Positions 53,985-63,317 of a stretch of 64,000 bases of DNA are shown here, in pieces. The translations under genes and the position numbers were made by a program. How positions within the stretch are numbered: position 1 is the first letter of the stretch; every line of letters begins with the position of its first letter. The DNA comes from Bordetella genomosp. 4 (GTDB taxonomy: Bacteria; Pseudomonadota; Gammaproteobacteria; Burkholderiales; Burkholderiaceae_B). Where the stretch lies: the NCBI RefSeq assembly GCF_002261185.1, contig NZ_NEVQ01000017.1:62001-126000 (forward strand), in the 5' to 3' direction. Below the pieces are notes generated by a model. It was given only the letters and a program-made list of their open reading frames with translations. It made no database searches and had not been told where the DNA came from.

Positions 53985-54821
53985 CTACAGGCCTCCCGGC
54001 ACAAAGGGGAAATACTGTACGTCCCCTTTGTGCGCGATGATTGCTGTGGCCTCGGGGACTTCTTGCCAGACGCCGGGCAGTTCAGTCAACGGCTCGGATA
54101 GCAGCATATAGGTGTCGTCTCCGAGTGCAGCAATGCGAGGCTCGTCGGGATACAGCTGTTTCAGATGACGCACATCGTTGTTGTGAAACAAGGTGCGCGA
54201 GTTGGCCTCGCTCGAATAGCGCACGGCGATCAGGCGCTCTCCATCCAGCGCGCAGATGGTCATATTCAAAGGATGCTCCACACCGTGCCGGTGGCCCGCG
54301 TCCTCCACCGTGGCGGCCATACGCTCCAACGCAGGCAGCGGGTCGGTTTCCAGACCGAACGTCAGCGCCAGCAAGAACATGACCTCGGAATCCGTCGATC
54401 CCTCCAACGAGAGGAAATAGCGCGGATCCACCTGCATCAGCAGTTCGCGCCGCAGCAAGGGATAATCCCGGATCGATCCATTGTGCACAAACAACCAGCG
54501 GTCATGACGAAACGGATGGCAGTTGGTTTCTTGTGCGGGTGTATCTGTCGCGGCACGAATATGCGCGACAAATAATGGTGCCCTGATCGCGCGCGCAGCC
54601 TCTCGCAGATTGCGATCGTTCCAGGCGGGATGAATACTGCGATAGCGAAACGGAGCCTCGTTCGGGTCCGGACCATACCAACCCACGCCAAAGCCGTCTC
54701 CATTCGTCGTGGTCGCCCCTAGACGCGAGTGCAGACTCTGGTCGATCAGCGAATGCTGCGCCTTGAAAATCACCAGATCCAGTTGCAAGGGATCACCGGA
54801 ATACGCCATCCAGCGGCACAT
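53985..54821 (-). CDS. Class II glutamine amidotransferase domain protein (YafJ-like)
   Basis: A 278-residue Ntn-hydrolase with the nucleophile Cys2 directly after the initiator Met (MCRWMAYSG), which fixes the start at 54821. Further motifs NGDGFGVGWYGPD, FVAHIRAATDTPAQETNCHPF and FVHNGSIRDY match the glutaminase domain of YafJ-type proteins. It releases ammonia from glutamine or a related amide; a synthase domain is absent, so the acceptor reaction is unknown. Confidence 0.92.
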   Translation of the reverse strand: MCRWMAYSGDPLQLDLVIFKAQHSLIDQSLHSRLGATTTNGDGFGVGWYGPDPNEAPFRYRSIHPAWNDRNLREAARAIRAPLFVAHIRAATDTPAQETNCHPFRHDRWLFVHNGSIRDYPLLRRELLMQVDPRYFLSLEGSTDSEVMFLLALTFGLETDPLPALERMAATVEDAGHRHGVEHPLNMTICALDGERLIAVRYSSEANSRTLFHNNDVRHLKQLYPDEPRIAALGDDTYMLLSEPLTELPGVWQEVPEATAIIAHKGDVQYFPFVPGGL

Positions 54822-54871
54822 AGCCATGCTCCTGCGGGTTGCTAGTGGAGCAGTTATAGCAGCAAACAGGC

Positions 54872-55294
54872 TCAGTCCTGCGGCAGGAACTCCGGATTCC
54901 AGACGACTTCCCACAGATGGCCATCCGGGTCTTGAAAATACCCTGCATATCCGCCCCAGAAGGTATCGCCGGCGGCCTTGACGATCTGAGCGCCCGCCTC
55001 GCGAGCTTGCTGCATGACCTGGTCGACTTCTGCCTTGTTGGCAACGTTATGGGCCAACGAAAACTCTGTCGCGCTGCGAGGCCCCTGTGGCACCTGCGTG
55101 TCGTGCGCCAGGCTGGCACGAGGCCATAGCGCCAACTTCAGACCGGGCTGCATATCAAAAAACGCGACGGCGCCGTGTTCGAATTCCGTGCCGATAATGC
55201 CCGGCGTCTCGAGTCCCAGACCATCGCGATAAAACTGTATCGCACGATCCAGATCGTCCACGCCCAAAGTGATAAAACTCACGCGAGGTTTCAT
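54872..55294 (-). CDS. VOC-family (glyoxalase/bleomycin resistance) protein
   Basis: A 140-residue single-module VOC protein: MKPRVSFITLGVDDLDRAIQFY, YRDGLGLETPGIIG, AGDTFWGGYAGYFQDPDGHLWEVVWNP. The terminal Glu in DGHLWEV is the metal ligand of the fold. ATG 55294 has AGGAG 5 nt upstream. It lies 50 bp upstream of the amidotransferase gene on the same strand and may share its transcript. Confidence 0.9.
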   Translation of the reverse strand: MKPRVSFITLGVDDLDRAIQFYRDGLGLETPGIIGTEFEHGAVAFFDMQPGLKLALWPRASLAHDTQVPQGPRSATEFSLAHNVANKAEVDQVMQQAREAGAQIVKAAGDTFWGGYAGYFQDPDGHLWEVVWNPEFLPQD

Positions 55295-55479
55295 TAATAC
55301 TCCTGAAGTATGCTGGCCGGCAATCGCGGCGATGCGCATCGATCGATGCAAGGGGCTCTCCGTCACGCTGGCGCGTTTCCCCTGCCGGAGGGCATTTGCT
55401 CATGCTCTCCTATTTAATCACTCATTCAGCTCCGAGGAGTAACATCGACGCGTTTCCCTTCCTCACTCGGAGCCCTCTC

Positions 55480-56526
55480 TTGAAATACCGCAAACTTGGC
55501 CGCACCGATACCGAAGTCAGTCTGATTGGCCTGGGCACGATGACCTGGGGCGAGCAGAACAGCGAAGCCGAAGCGCACGAGCAACTGGACTACGCCCTCT
55601 CTCGCGGCGTCACGCTCGTCGACACCGCCGAGATGTATCCCGTACCGCCCAAGCCCGAAACCCAGGGCCGGACTGAAACTTATATCGGCACCTGGCTGGC
55701 CAAAACGAAACGCCGCCAGGACATTGTGCTGGCCAGCAAGGCAGCCGGCCCGGTCCGTGATCCGAAACGCCCGGGACACATTCGCAACGGCAAGACCAAC
55801 CTGGATCGCAAGAACCTGACCGAGGCCCTGGACGCCAGCCTGAAACGCCTGCAGACGGACTATCTGGATCTGTATCAACTGCACTGGCCCGATCGCACCA
55901 CGGCGACGTTCGGCCGCGACTATCCGTGGATCGACGACGATTACACCGTGCCGGTCCAAGAAACACTAGAGGTCCTGCAGGATTTCGTGCGCGCGGGCAA
56001 AGTCCGTCACATCGGCGTATCAAACGAAACGCCGTGGGGCGTCGCACAGTTTCTAAAGCATTCCGAGAACCAGGGCTTGCCCCGCATCGCCACGATCCAG
56101 AACCCGTACAGCCTGCTGAATCGCACCTACGAAACAGGCCTGTCCGAATTCAGTCACCTCGAACAAGTCAGCCTGCTGGCCTATTCACCGTTGGCGATGG
56201 GCGTGCTCTCGGGCAAATACTTGAACGGCGCTCGCCCCGAAGGCGCCCGGCTCACGCTGTTCACGCGTTTTACGCGCTACAGCAATCCGCAGACCGAAGC
56301 AGCGACCGAGCAATACGTGAAACTGGCGCGTGACCACGGCCTATCGCCCACGCATCTGGCGCTGGCCTGGGTGAATCAGCAACGTTCTGTCGCCAGCAAC
56401 TTGATCGGCGCGACGACGTTGGAGCAGCTCAAGGAAAACATCGACAGCGTCGATGTGACGCTGTCCGACGATATCCTCAAAGCCATCGACGCGATTCACG
56501 TGCAGCATCCTAATCCTGCGCCGTAA
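55480..56526 (+). CDS. NADP(H)-dependent aldo-keto reductase (Tas-like)
   Basis: A 348-residue aldo-keto reductase barrel close to E. coli Tas. Catalytic tetrad regions: Asp and Tyr in TLVDTAEMYPVPP, Lys in LASKAAGP, His in LYQLHWPDRT; the NADP-binding C-terminus includes IGATTLEQLKENI. The start is a TTG at 55480 that begins the family N-terminus KYRKLGRTDTEVSLIGLG and has GGAG 7 nt upstream; the ATG at 55396 would add an unlikely 28 residues. Followed by a 909-bp region without genes. Confidence 0.93.
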   Translation: MKYRKLGRTDTEVSLIGLGTMTWGEQNSEAEAHEQLDYALSRGVTLVDTAEMYPVPPKPETQGRTETYIGTWLAKTKRRQDIVLASKAAGPVRDPKRPGHIRNGKTNLDRKNLTEALDASLKRLQTDYLDLYQLHWPDRTTATFGRDYPWIDDDYTVPVQETLEVLQDFVRAGKVRHIGVSNETPWGVAQFLKHSENQGLPRIATIQNPYSLLNRTYETGLSEFSHLEQVSLLAYSPLAMGVLSGKYLNGARPEGARLTLFTRFTRYSNPQTEAATEQYVKLARDHGLSPTHLALAWVNQQRSVASNLIGATTLEQLKENIDSVDVTLSDDILKAIDAIHVQHPNPAP

Positions 56527-56621
56527 ATCGATCGGGAGAGCAGCGTCCGGTTATCGTGCTGATACCGGGTGCCGCTCGGCTTAGATCGTCAGAGGTTTGG
56601 GTTGTGTGAGGTCGGTGTGCT

Positions 56622-56973
56622 TATTGGACGTCGAGCCGAGGCCATCGGGCCGTGAGGGCTTCACAAAGCCGGTCCGGCGCGCGGGCGCCGGACACCGTGT
56701 TCGCTCGCTTCGTCCGGCCCCTTCGGGCCTCCCTTCAGCCTCCGCTCCACTCGGCTTTGAGGCGCCCTCACGGCCCGATGGCCTCGGCTCGACTCGCAGT
56801 CACTCAAGCTCAACACACCGCTGGCTCGACTTTCTTGCTTGGCGTTTTTTTGTAGCCCTGTTGGCAAAGAGAAAGATCTTGCAGGGCTGCTATTCGCGCG
56901 TGCCCTGCACACGCGCGAATAGCGATCGGTCCGGGCATGCGGCGGGGTGGGAGGGTGCCAAGTTGGAAGATCT
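56622..56973 (+). repeat. Structured element, copy A (~350 bp, with 30-bp perfect stem)
   Basis: Runs from TATTGGAC (56622) to GAAGATCT (56966-56973). Contents in order: a perfect 30-bp inverted repeat (56630-56659 with 56764-56793) around a 104-nt loop, the conserved flank TCGCAG, a linker with T7, the conserved AGATCTTGC-x-GGGCTGCTATTC, a perfect 14-bp stem (56889-56902 with 56910-56923) with a 7-nt loop, then GCATGCG and GAAGATCT. A second diverged copy lies in opposite orientation at 57046-57389. No gene is seen anywhere in 56527-57435. Could be a structured non-coding RNA or a non-autonomous mobile element. Confidence 0.75.
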
Positions 56974-57045
56974 GCTTGGTTAGAGATGATGCATGCGACG
57001 CTGATGCGCAGTTCATCTCTAGGTATAACGAAATCGTAGCTCGAG

Positions 57046-57389
57046 AGATCTTCTGTTCATCTCCGATGCCAAAACCTTCGCATGCAGATCACGAACGCTA
57101 TTCATTGGCGCGCCCGTAGGCGCCAATGAATAGCAGCCCCGCAAGATCTTCATCCTTGCAAACGCCAGTTCCTACGAAGCCTACGAAGACCAGTCGTGCC
57201 AGCGACGGAGGGAATCAGAGATTCTGCGAGTCGAGGCGGGGCAGTGACCGTGTTGGCGCGCCTCGGAGGCGAGCGAGGGAAACCGAAGGAGCGTAGCGAC
57301 GAGGTTGACAAAGCGGTGTCGGCCGCGCAGGCGGCAGACCGACTCCGTGAAGCGCCAACACGGTCACTGCCCCGCCTCGACGTCCAATA
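57046..57389 (-). repeat. Structured element, copy B (inverted, diverged)
   Basis: Read on the minus strand it starts with TATTGGAC (57389-57382) and ends with GAAGATCT (57053-57046), like copy A. It has a perfect 30-bp stem (57352-57381 with 57230-57259) around 92 nt, the flank TCGCAG, AGATCTTGC-x-GGGCTGCTATTC, a perfect 15-bp stem (57097-57111 with 57120-57134), and GCATGCG. Anchors are conserved with copy A, whereas the stem sequences differ at about 14 of 30 positions and still pair perfectly. Between A and B, TAGAGATGA (56981-56989) pairs with TCATCTCTA (57013-57021). Confidence 0.75.
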
Positions 57390-57435
57390 GAACTCCGCCC
57401 CCAGCTCCCCGCAACGCAAAGTTCAGACCTAGAGC

Positions 57436-58158
57436 TCAGGCCAACAATCGATCGGCCAGCTGTCCGAAATCGTCAGCCACCGCATCCCAGTCCTGCTCGG
57501 CCGCCAGATCCGTCTTCTGATCCGGCCCATGCTCGGTCGGACGACGCACGAATGCCGTTTTCAAACCGCACTGACGCGCCGCGGCAAGATCGTTGTTGTG
57601 CGCGGCGACCAGGCACATCTGGTCGGGCGCCAGACCCAACACATCGGCGGTGCGCAGGTAGGCTTCAGGCGTAGGCTTGTAGGCCTGCGCGACCTCTGCG
57701 CCCAGAATCGCATCCCATGGCAGGCCGGCGCGTTTCGCCATATCCAGCATCAGCCGGATATTGCCGTTCGATAGCGGTGCAATGATGTAGCGCGTTTTCA
57801 GGCGCGTCAGGCCCGCCACCGAATCGGGCCACGGATCCAGGCGATGCCAGGCGAGATTCAACGCGTCCAACTCTGCGGGCGGAATCTCGTCAGGGTTCAC
57901 ACCCAATTCGCGCAGCGCCTTTTCCAGATTCTCGCGATGCAACACATCCAGGCGTACAAACGGCCGCTGACCGCTGCGCACGGCCTCCATGGAGGGCGAG
58001 TATTGGCGACGCCATGCGTCTGCCAACGCGAGGGGTTGTACGTCCCCACGCCCATACTTCGCTAAAAACGGTCCGGCCTCGCGCGCCACGCCATTGCGCC
58101 AATCCACCACCGTACCAAAAACGTCAAACACCAATGCTTGAACCTTGTCCCAACCCAT
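57436..58158 (-). CDS. Haloacid-dehalogenase type II (HAD) hydrolase
   Basis: A 240-residue HAD enzyme with the nucleophile Asp in ALVFDVFGTVVDW, motif II in IIAPLSNGN, Lys in AYKPTPEAY and motif IV in LVAAHNNDLAAARQCG, as in L-2-haloacid dehalogenases. Whether it acts on haloacids or phosphates is not certain. ATG 58158 begins motif I and has AGGAGG upstream. It lies 20 nt after the ABC permease gene and ends the three-gene unit. Confidence 0.92.
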   Translation of the reverse strand: MGWDKVQALVFDVFGTVVDWRNGVAREAGPFLAKYGRGDVQPLALADAWRRQYSPSMEAVRSGQRPFVRLDVLHRENLEKALRELGVNPDEIPPAELDALNLAWHRLDPWPDSVAGLTRLKTRYIIAPLSNGNIRLMLDMAKRAGLPWDAILGAEVAQAYKPTPEAYLRTADVLGLAPDQMCLVAAHNNDLAAARQCGLKTAFVRRPTEHGPDQKTDLAAEQDWDAVADDFGQLADRLLA

Positions 58159-58178
58159 GATGTGCCGCCTCCTGTGAA

Positions 58179-58940
58179 TTACGTTTTCAAACGATACCCC
58201 GTCAGGAATATCCATCGCACCGCGATCAAACAGACGATCAGGAACACCACCGTCATCCCCAGACTGATGGCAACGCTGACATCCGATACGCCGTAAAAAC
58301 TCCAGCGGAAACCGCTGACGAGATAAACGACGGGATTGAACAGGCTCAAAGTCTGCCAGATAGGCGGCAGCATGTTGATGGAATAAAACGTGCCGCCCAG
58401 GAACGTCAGCGGCGTGATGATCATCAGCGGAATGATCTGCAGCTTTTCAAAGCCGTCGGCCCAGATGCCGATGATGAAACCAAACAAGCTGAAGGTCACC
58501 GATGTCAGGATCAGAAACCCTATCATCCAGAATGGATGCTGGATATGGAACTCGACAAACAAACGCGCGACCGCCAGCGTGATCAGTCCCAAAATGACAG
58601 ATTTGCTCGCGGCCGCGCCCACGTATCCGATCACGATCTCGATGTAGGAAATCGGCGCAGAATGGATTTCATAGATCGTGCCGGAAAAGCGCGGCATATA
58701 AATACCGAACGAGGCATTGGCCACGCTCTGCGTCAGCAGCGACAGCATGATCATGCCCGGCACGATAAACGCCCCATAGCTGACACCCTCGATCTCGACC
58801 ATATGCGAGCCGATCGCCGAGCCGAACACGACGAAGTACAGCGCGGTGGATACCACAGGCGATGCCACACTCTGCATCAGAGTGCGGCGCGCGCGGGCCA
58901 TTTCAAATAAATAGATGGCTCGAATAGCGTAGAAATTCAT
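58179..58940 (-). CDS. ABC-2 type exporter permease (YadH-like)
   Basis: A 253-residue six-span permease of the ABC-2 (DrrB/YadH) type: [30 protein letters not shown] at the N-terminus and the family segment [36 protein letters not shown]. It pairs with the upstream ATPase gene (52-bp gap) to export an unknown compound. Confidence 0.93.
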   Translation of the reverse strand: MNFYAIRAIYLFEMARARRTLMQSVASPVVSTALYFVVFGSAIGSHMVEIEGVSYGAFIVPGMIMLSLLTQSVANASFGIYMPRFSGTIYEIHSAPISYIEIVIGYVGAAASKSVILGLITLAVARLFVEFHIQHPFWMIGFLILTSVTFSLFGFIIGIWADGFEKLQIIPLMIITPLTFLGGTFYSINMLPPIWQTLSLFNPVVYLVSGFRWSFYGVSDVSVAISLGMTVVFLIVCLIAVRWIFLTGYRLKT

Positions 58941-58992
58941 TGTTTACCTCGAATAACCTCGGCGTTCATGGGCGGCGAGAAAAACACCGACA

Positions 58993-59913
58993 TCAAGCGT
59001 TCACCAAGCTCACAAAGATGTCTTCCAGAGAGCTTTCGGATGAACTCAGATCGGTAAACTCGATTCCGGACTCATCCAATTGGCGCAGCAAACGGGCGAT
59101 CTCTCCGCCTTCGTGCTGATTGTCGTAGGTATAGACCAGTTGATAGCCATCGCCGATGAGATCCAGGCCGTAGGCCGCGAGTGCCGCGGGAACGGACGGT
59201 AACGCGTTTTTCAGCGTCAAGGTCAATTGCCGCTTGCCCAGTTTTTTCATCAGCTTTTGAGTTTCCTCGACCACGATGATCTCGCCTTTGCGGATCACGC
59301 CGACGCGGTCGGCCATTTCCTGGGCTTCTTCAATGTAGTGCGTGGTCAGGATGATGGTGACGCCGCTCTCTCGCAGGCGTCGCACCATGTCCCACATGCC
59401 TCGGCGCAATTCCACGTCGACACCGGCCGTCGGCTCATCCAAAAACAGGATATCGGGCTCGTGCGACAGCGCTTTGGCGATCATCACGCGACGCTTCATG
59501 CCGCCTGACAGCGCCATGATGCGCGTATCCTTTTTTTCCCACAGAGAAAGATCGCGCAGGATCTTCTCGATATAGTCGGGATTCGCCGGCTTGCCGAACA
59601 GGCCACGGCTGAAGGTCACCGTATTCCAGACGTTTTCAAACGCGTCAGTCGAAATTTCCTGCGGTACGAGCCCGATGCGCGCACGCGCCGCACGATAGTC
59701 GGTCACAATGTCGTGGCCATCGGCCAGCACACGCCCCTGCCCCGGCGTCACGATGCCGCATAGGATGCTGATCAGCGTGGTCTTGCCCGCGCCATTGGGC
59801 CCCAACAGGGCGAATATCTCGCCCCGCTGGATGTCCAGGTTGATGTTTTTCAAGGCCTGATGCCCTGACGCGTAGGTCTTGGATAGGCCTTGTACGGAAA
59901 TGACGGGTTGCAC
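58993..59913 (-). CDS. ABC-2 exporter ATPase (YadG-like)
   Basis: A 306-residue ATPase: Walker [11 protein letters not shown]-loop LVPQEI, signature LSGGMKRR, Walker B ILFLDEP and the His switch [18 protein letters not shown]. The LSGGMKRR form and length match the CcmA/YadG exporter group. First gene of the unit ATPase, permease, HAD hydrolase. The 250 bp upstream to the CoA-transferase gene hold nothing recognisable. Confidence 0.94.
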   Translation of the reverse strand: MQPVISVQGLSKTYASGHQALKNINLDIQRGEIFALLGPNGAGKTTLISILCGIVTPGQGRVLADGHDIVTDYRAARARIGLVPQEISTDAFENVWNTVTFSRGLFGKPANPDYIEKILRDLSLWEKKDTRIMALSGGMKRRVMIAKALSHEPDILFLDEPTAGVDVELRRGMWDMVRRLRESGVTIILTTHYIEEAQEMADRVGVIRKGEIIVVEETQKLMKKLGKRQLTLTLKNALPSVPAALAAYGLDLIGDGYQLVYTYDNQHEGGEIARLLRQLDESGIEFTDLSSSESSLEDIFVSLVNA

Positions 59914-60163
59914 GCGGACCTCTATATGGCGTTTGACCCGGTCATTTTACGTGTTCAATTTCTGCGCGTCGTTCCATAAAAATGGGAACATTATTCCGTC
60001 AGGCTGACTAATCGCTCGCTATCGAGCAAGGATAGCGTGGCTCACTACGGCCTGCCGGGGCGCAAAAGTACCGTCGTCGCCCTGTCATGCCGCGATAGCC
60101 AAGGAAGCGTGCCGCCCCGCCGCGACGGGGGTGAAGCGTCCCCTCGCCGCGATCACCACCTCC

Positions 60164-61372
60164 TCAGAGCACAGCCCGTTGCGCTTTCAATGCGGCAATC
60201 TGTTCGGACGATAGCTCCAACTCCGCCAACACATCGTCGGCATGTTGACTAAAGGCAGGTGCCGCAAACGGTGCTGGCCCCGGCGTGCGGCCATACTTGA
60301 TCGGATTCGCAAATCCGCGGTAATTCCCTACCACCGGATGCTCGTAATTCGCCACCATGCCCTCGGCCTGCACCTGCGGGAAATCGAACATGTCTTCGAT
60401 AGTGCGGGCAGCGGCGCATGGCACCTCTTCGCCGAACAGGGCTTCCCACTCGAACGCACTGCGCGCCTGCAAGGCCTCGTGCAGACGCGGCACGATCTCG
60501 TCGCGATGCTCGGCGCGTTTACGCACCGAGTCATAGCGCGGGTTCGCCGCCAATTCGTCCAGACCGGTTTTCGCGCACAATGCTGTCCAGAAATGCGGCG
60601 TGTTCGCGGAGATATACAGATAGCCCTCGCGTGTAGGATGCAGACCTGTGATGCCGCCCGAGCGCATGTCGCGCCCGACCTCGCGCGGCTCGCCTTCTGC
60701 CCAGATCATGCGAGCGGACTGCATGGTCAAGGCACTGCGCAACAACGACACGCCCACGTACTGCCCACGTCCGCTGCGCTCACGTTCGTACAGCGCGGAC
60801 GACACGCCGGAGGCCACCAGCGCTGCCGCGTAGTAATCCACAACGGAGCCATACAGGATCTCGGGCGGACCGTCGGCCTTGCCTTGCATCGCGCACATGC
60901 CTGTCATGGTCTGCAGGACCTGATCGTAGCCAGCTTTGTCTTTCAATGGGCCGGTATCTCCATAGCCCGTCACCGCGCAATAGATCAGGCGCGGGTTGAT
61001 TTCCTGTAACTGTTCATATGCAATGCCCAATCGAGCCGGCACGCTGGGACGAAAGTTATGCACGAGAACATCCGCGCGGCTGGCCAGATCGCGCAGCACT
61101 TGCTGGGCCTCGGGCTGTTTCAGGTCCAGCGCCAGGCCCCGTTTGCTGCGATTGACGCCTAGAAATGCTCGGCTCTCGGATTCGAGGGATGACGGATATT
61201 TGCGCAGGTTGTCGCCGACGGGAGGTTCGATCTTGACGACGTCGGCGCCTTGGTCAGCCAGCAGCGAGCAGCCATAGGGGCCCGCGATATAGGCGCTGAG
61301 GTCGAGTACGCGAACACCATGCAATGGGCCTTGGCCCTGTGGCGTCGCGGAATCAGGGGTAGATAAAGTCAT
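60164..61372 (-). CDS. CaiB/BaiF (class III) CoA-transferase
   Basis: A 402-residue class III CoA-transferase, which moves CoA between carboxylic acids through an aspartyl-CoA intermediate. Seen: GVRVLDLSAYIAGPYGCSLLADQGADVVKIEPP, SKRGLALDLK, DVLVHNFRP, and the catalytic Asp in GSVVDYYAAALVASG. It is 85 bp downstream of a CoA-ester lyase gene on the same strand, so it probably activates the acid that the lyase then splits. Confidence 0.93.
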   Translation of the reverse strand: MTLSTPDSATPQGQGPLHGVRVLDLSAYIAGPYGCSLLADQGADVVKIEPPVGDNLRKYPSSLESESRAFLGVNRSKRGLALDLKQPEAQQVLRDLASRADVLVHNFRPSVPARLGIAYEQLQEINPRLIYCAVTGYGDTGPLKDKAGYDQVLQTMTGMCAMQGKADGPPEILYGSVVDYYAAALVASGVSSALYERERSGRGQYVGVSLLRSALTMQSARMIWAEGEPREVGRDMRSGGITGLHPTREGYLYISANTPHFWTALCAKTGLDELAANPRYDSVRKRAEHRDEIVPRLHEALQARSAFEWEALFGEEVPCAAARTIEDMFDFPQVQAEGMVANYEHPVVGNYRGFANPIKYGRTPGPAPFAAPAFSQHADDVLAELELSSEQIAALKAQRAVL

Positions 61373-61457
61373 CGAGTGTTCCGGGAAGTGTCGGTGTCCA
61401 TACCGAGAAGGAAAGGGGTGCAGCGCAAGGCTGTAAATACCATGTCGTCAGCCCGCT

Positions 61458-62327
61458 TCACGACGGCAGCAAGCCAGAACGCTTTGCCGTTTCCACAATC
61501 GCCTCGGCACGTCGCACGAAGGGCGGATCGATCATTTTTCCATCGACCACATAGGCGCCGACGCCTCGCGCATCCGCATCGCGCGCGGCCTCGACTACAC
61601 GTACGGCATGAGCGATTTCCTCGTCGCTGGGGCGAAACGCCGCGTTCGCCAAGGCGACCTGACTGGGATGGATGCAGCTTTTACCCAAGAATCCCAAACG
61701 ACGCGCCAACTCGGCCTCGGCCTGAAAACCCTCGGTATCGCGAATGTCGGCAAAGGCCGAGTCATAGGCAAACACGCCCGCCTCGCCAGCGGCGAGCCGC
61801 AATGTAAACATGGCCTGCTTGACCGCGCTGGGCTCGCGCCGCGCAATCCCCAGCGGCTCGAACAGATCACCCAAACCCAGTTGCAACCCCGCCACGCGCG
61901 GATCGGCAGCGGCCAGATCGGCTGCGCAACGCAACGCGCGCGGCGATTCGATATTGAGCAGCAGACGGATCGGCTGTGTCACCCCATTGGCGCTTTCGGC
62001 CTCGGCCAGCACACGTGCGGCTTCGCGGATTTGCTCGACTTCTTCGGCCTTGGGCAAGTTCAGCATATGCAGTCCGGGGCGCGCCACAGCCTGCACGTCG
62101 GCCAGGAAGTACGGCGTATCCATGGCATTGACCCGCACGATCAGCGTTTTTTCGGTGACCTGCGCCTCCGGCGAGGCGAGCCATTGCGCCAATTGCTGGC
62201 GCGCCTCATCTTTGCGATCGGCCGCGACCGAGTCCTCCAGGTCAAACGACAAGGAATCCGCCTGCCCCGCCAAGGCTTTGGCGTACAACTCGGGCCGCGA
62301 GGCCGGGACGAAAAGTTTGCTTCTCAT
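61458..62327 (-). CDS. HpcH/HpaI-type CoA-ester lyase (CitE-like)
   Basis: A 289-residue TIM-barrel lyase: MRSKLFVPASRPELYAKALAG, DSLSFDLEDSVAADRKDEAR, LLLNIESPRALRCAADLAA, GLQLGLGDL and GKSCIHPSQV. This matches malyl-CoA/citramalyl-CoA lyases that cleave hydroxyacyl-CoA to acetyl-CoA plus a keto acid. ATG 62327 has AGGA 8 nt upstream; the long open frame upstream overlaps the divergent LysR gene and is not coding. With the adjacent CoA-transferase it forms a short acid-degradation module. Confidence 0.92.
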   Translation of the reverse strand: MRSKLFVPASRPELYAKALAGQADSLSFDLEDSVAADRKDEARQQLAQWLASPEAQVTEKTLIVRVNAMDTPYFLADVQAVARPGLHMLNLPKAEEVEQIREAARVLAEAESANGVTQPIRLLLNIESPRALRCAADLAAADPRVAGLQLGLGDLFEPLGIARREPSAVKQAMFTLRLAAGEAGVFAYDSAFADIRDTEGFQAEAELARRLGFLGKSCIHPSQVALANAAFRPSDEEIAHAVRVVEAARDADARGVGAYVVDGKMIDPPFVRRAEAIVETAKRSGLLPS

Positions 62328-62420
62328 TGTGATCATCCTAGTGAGTCCAGCTCCACATACTAGGACAGCCGACTGATGATATAAAGTGAGGAATATTAAT
62401 CCGCTAAGTGAGTTTTTCTC

Positions 62421-63314
62421 ATGAAGATCGAGGCCTTTCGCACACTGGGCGCCGTGCTGCGCGGCGGCAGTTTTGCGGCTGCAGCGGCGGATATGAACCT
62501 GTCGCCCAGCGCAGTCAGCCTGCAGATGAAGCAGATGGAGGAATATTTTGGCCAGCCGCTGTTTGACCGCTCTGCCCTGCAGGCACGGCCCAATGCTTTT
62601 GCCGAAGAGGTCGACGAGGTATTGCGCGAAACGTTCGCCAAGCTGGATGCGCTGCGCCGCCGCAGTTCGCCCACCGTATCGGGCACCGTACGATTGGGCA
62701 TCATCGAGCCGTTGCAGGTCACGCTGCTGCCTCCGATGCTGCGGTGGGTGCGAGAGCATTATCCCCAACTGGATGTGCGTCTGGTGCGCGGGCGGGGCGT
62801 GGAGCTGGTAGAAAAACTCAAGACCGGCGAGTTGGATGCCGCGGTCGTGACCCAACCCGAATCGGGCGGCTCGCGCCGCCTGGCCTGGACACCGTTATTC
62901 CGAGAGCCCTTGGTCGCCATTGCTCCGCCAGACTCCACCGAAGAGACCTTGAGCGAGCTGCTGCATCAGCACGAATGGATCCGCTTTGACAAAACCACGA
63001 TCGGCGGTGGGTTGGCAGCGCGCTATGTCGCCCAGCACGCTCCTCACGCGCGCTGCCGGCTGGAGCTGCAGTCCCTGGCCGCGTTGACCGCCCTGGTGTC
63101 CGAGGGTTTGGGAGTGTCTGTTCTGCCGGACCCCGGACCGCAGGTATATGCAGTACATCCCGTGCGAGTATTGTCTTTGGGCAAACAGGGGCCGGCGAGA
63201 CAGATGTCCTTCGTCTGCCGGCAATCGGATCAAGAGAACCGTTTGGTGCAAGCGTTACGGTCAGGTGCCAAGGCAGCGCATGCGCGACGCACGGGTCTGA
63301 GCATCAGAGGCTGA
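62421..63314 (+). CDS. LysR-family transcriptional regulator
   Basis: A 297-residue LysR regulator: N-terminal winged helix (MKIEAFRTLGAVLRGGSFAAAAADMNLSPSAVSLQMKQMEEYFGQPLFDR) and a periplasmic-binding-like effector domain (GTVRLGIIEPLQVTLLPPML, LKTGELDAAVVT). Divergent from the CoA-ester lyase gene with a 93-bp spacer that contains A/T-rich sequence (around 62381-62396) suitable for a T-N11-A box. It likely activates the lyase/CoA-transferase pair in response to its acid substrate. Confidence 0.93.
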   Translation: MKIEAFRTLGAVLRGGSFAAAAADMNLSPSAVSLQMKQMEEYFGQPLFDRSALQARPNAFAEEVDEVLRETFAKLDALRRRSSPTVSGTVRLGIIEPLQVTLLPPMLRWVREHYPQLDVRLVRGRGVELVEKLKTGELDAAVVTQPESGGSRRLAWTPLFREPLVAIAPPDSTEETLSELLHQHEWIRFDKTTIGGGLAARYVAQHAPHARCRLELQSLAALTALVSEGLGVSVLPDPGPQVYAVHPVRVLSLGKQGPARQMSFVCRQSDQENRLVQALRSGAKAAHARRTGLSIRG

Positions 63315-63317
63315 CGT

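Noticed and set aside
56597-57419. Several short open frames within the inverted structured elements
   Set aside because: They are by-products of GC-rich inverted repeats, differ between the two copies, and have no start signals.
62328-62855. Upstream extension of the CoA-ester lyase frame
   Set aside because: It runs through the divergent LysR gene; the lyase family N-terminus and a ribosome-binding site are at 62327.
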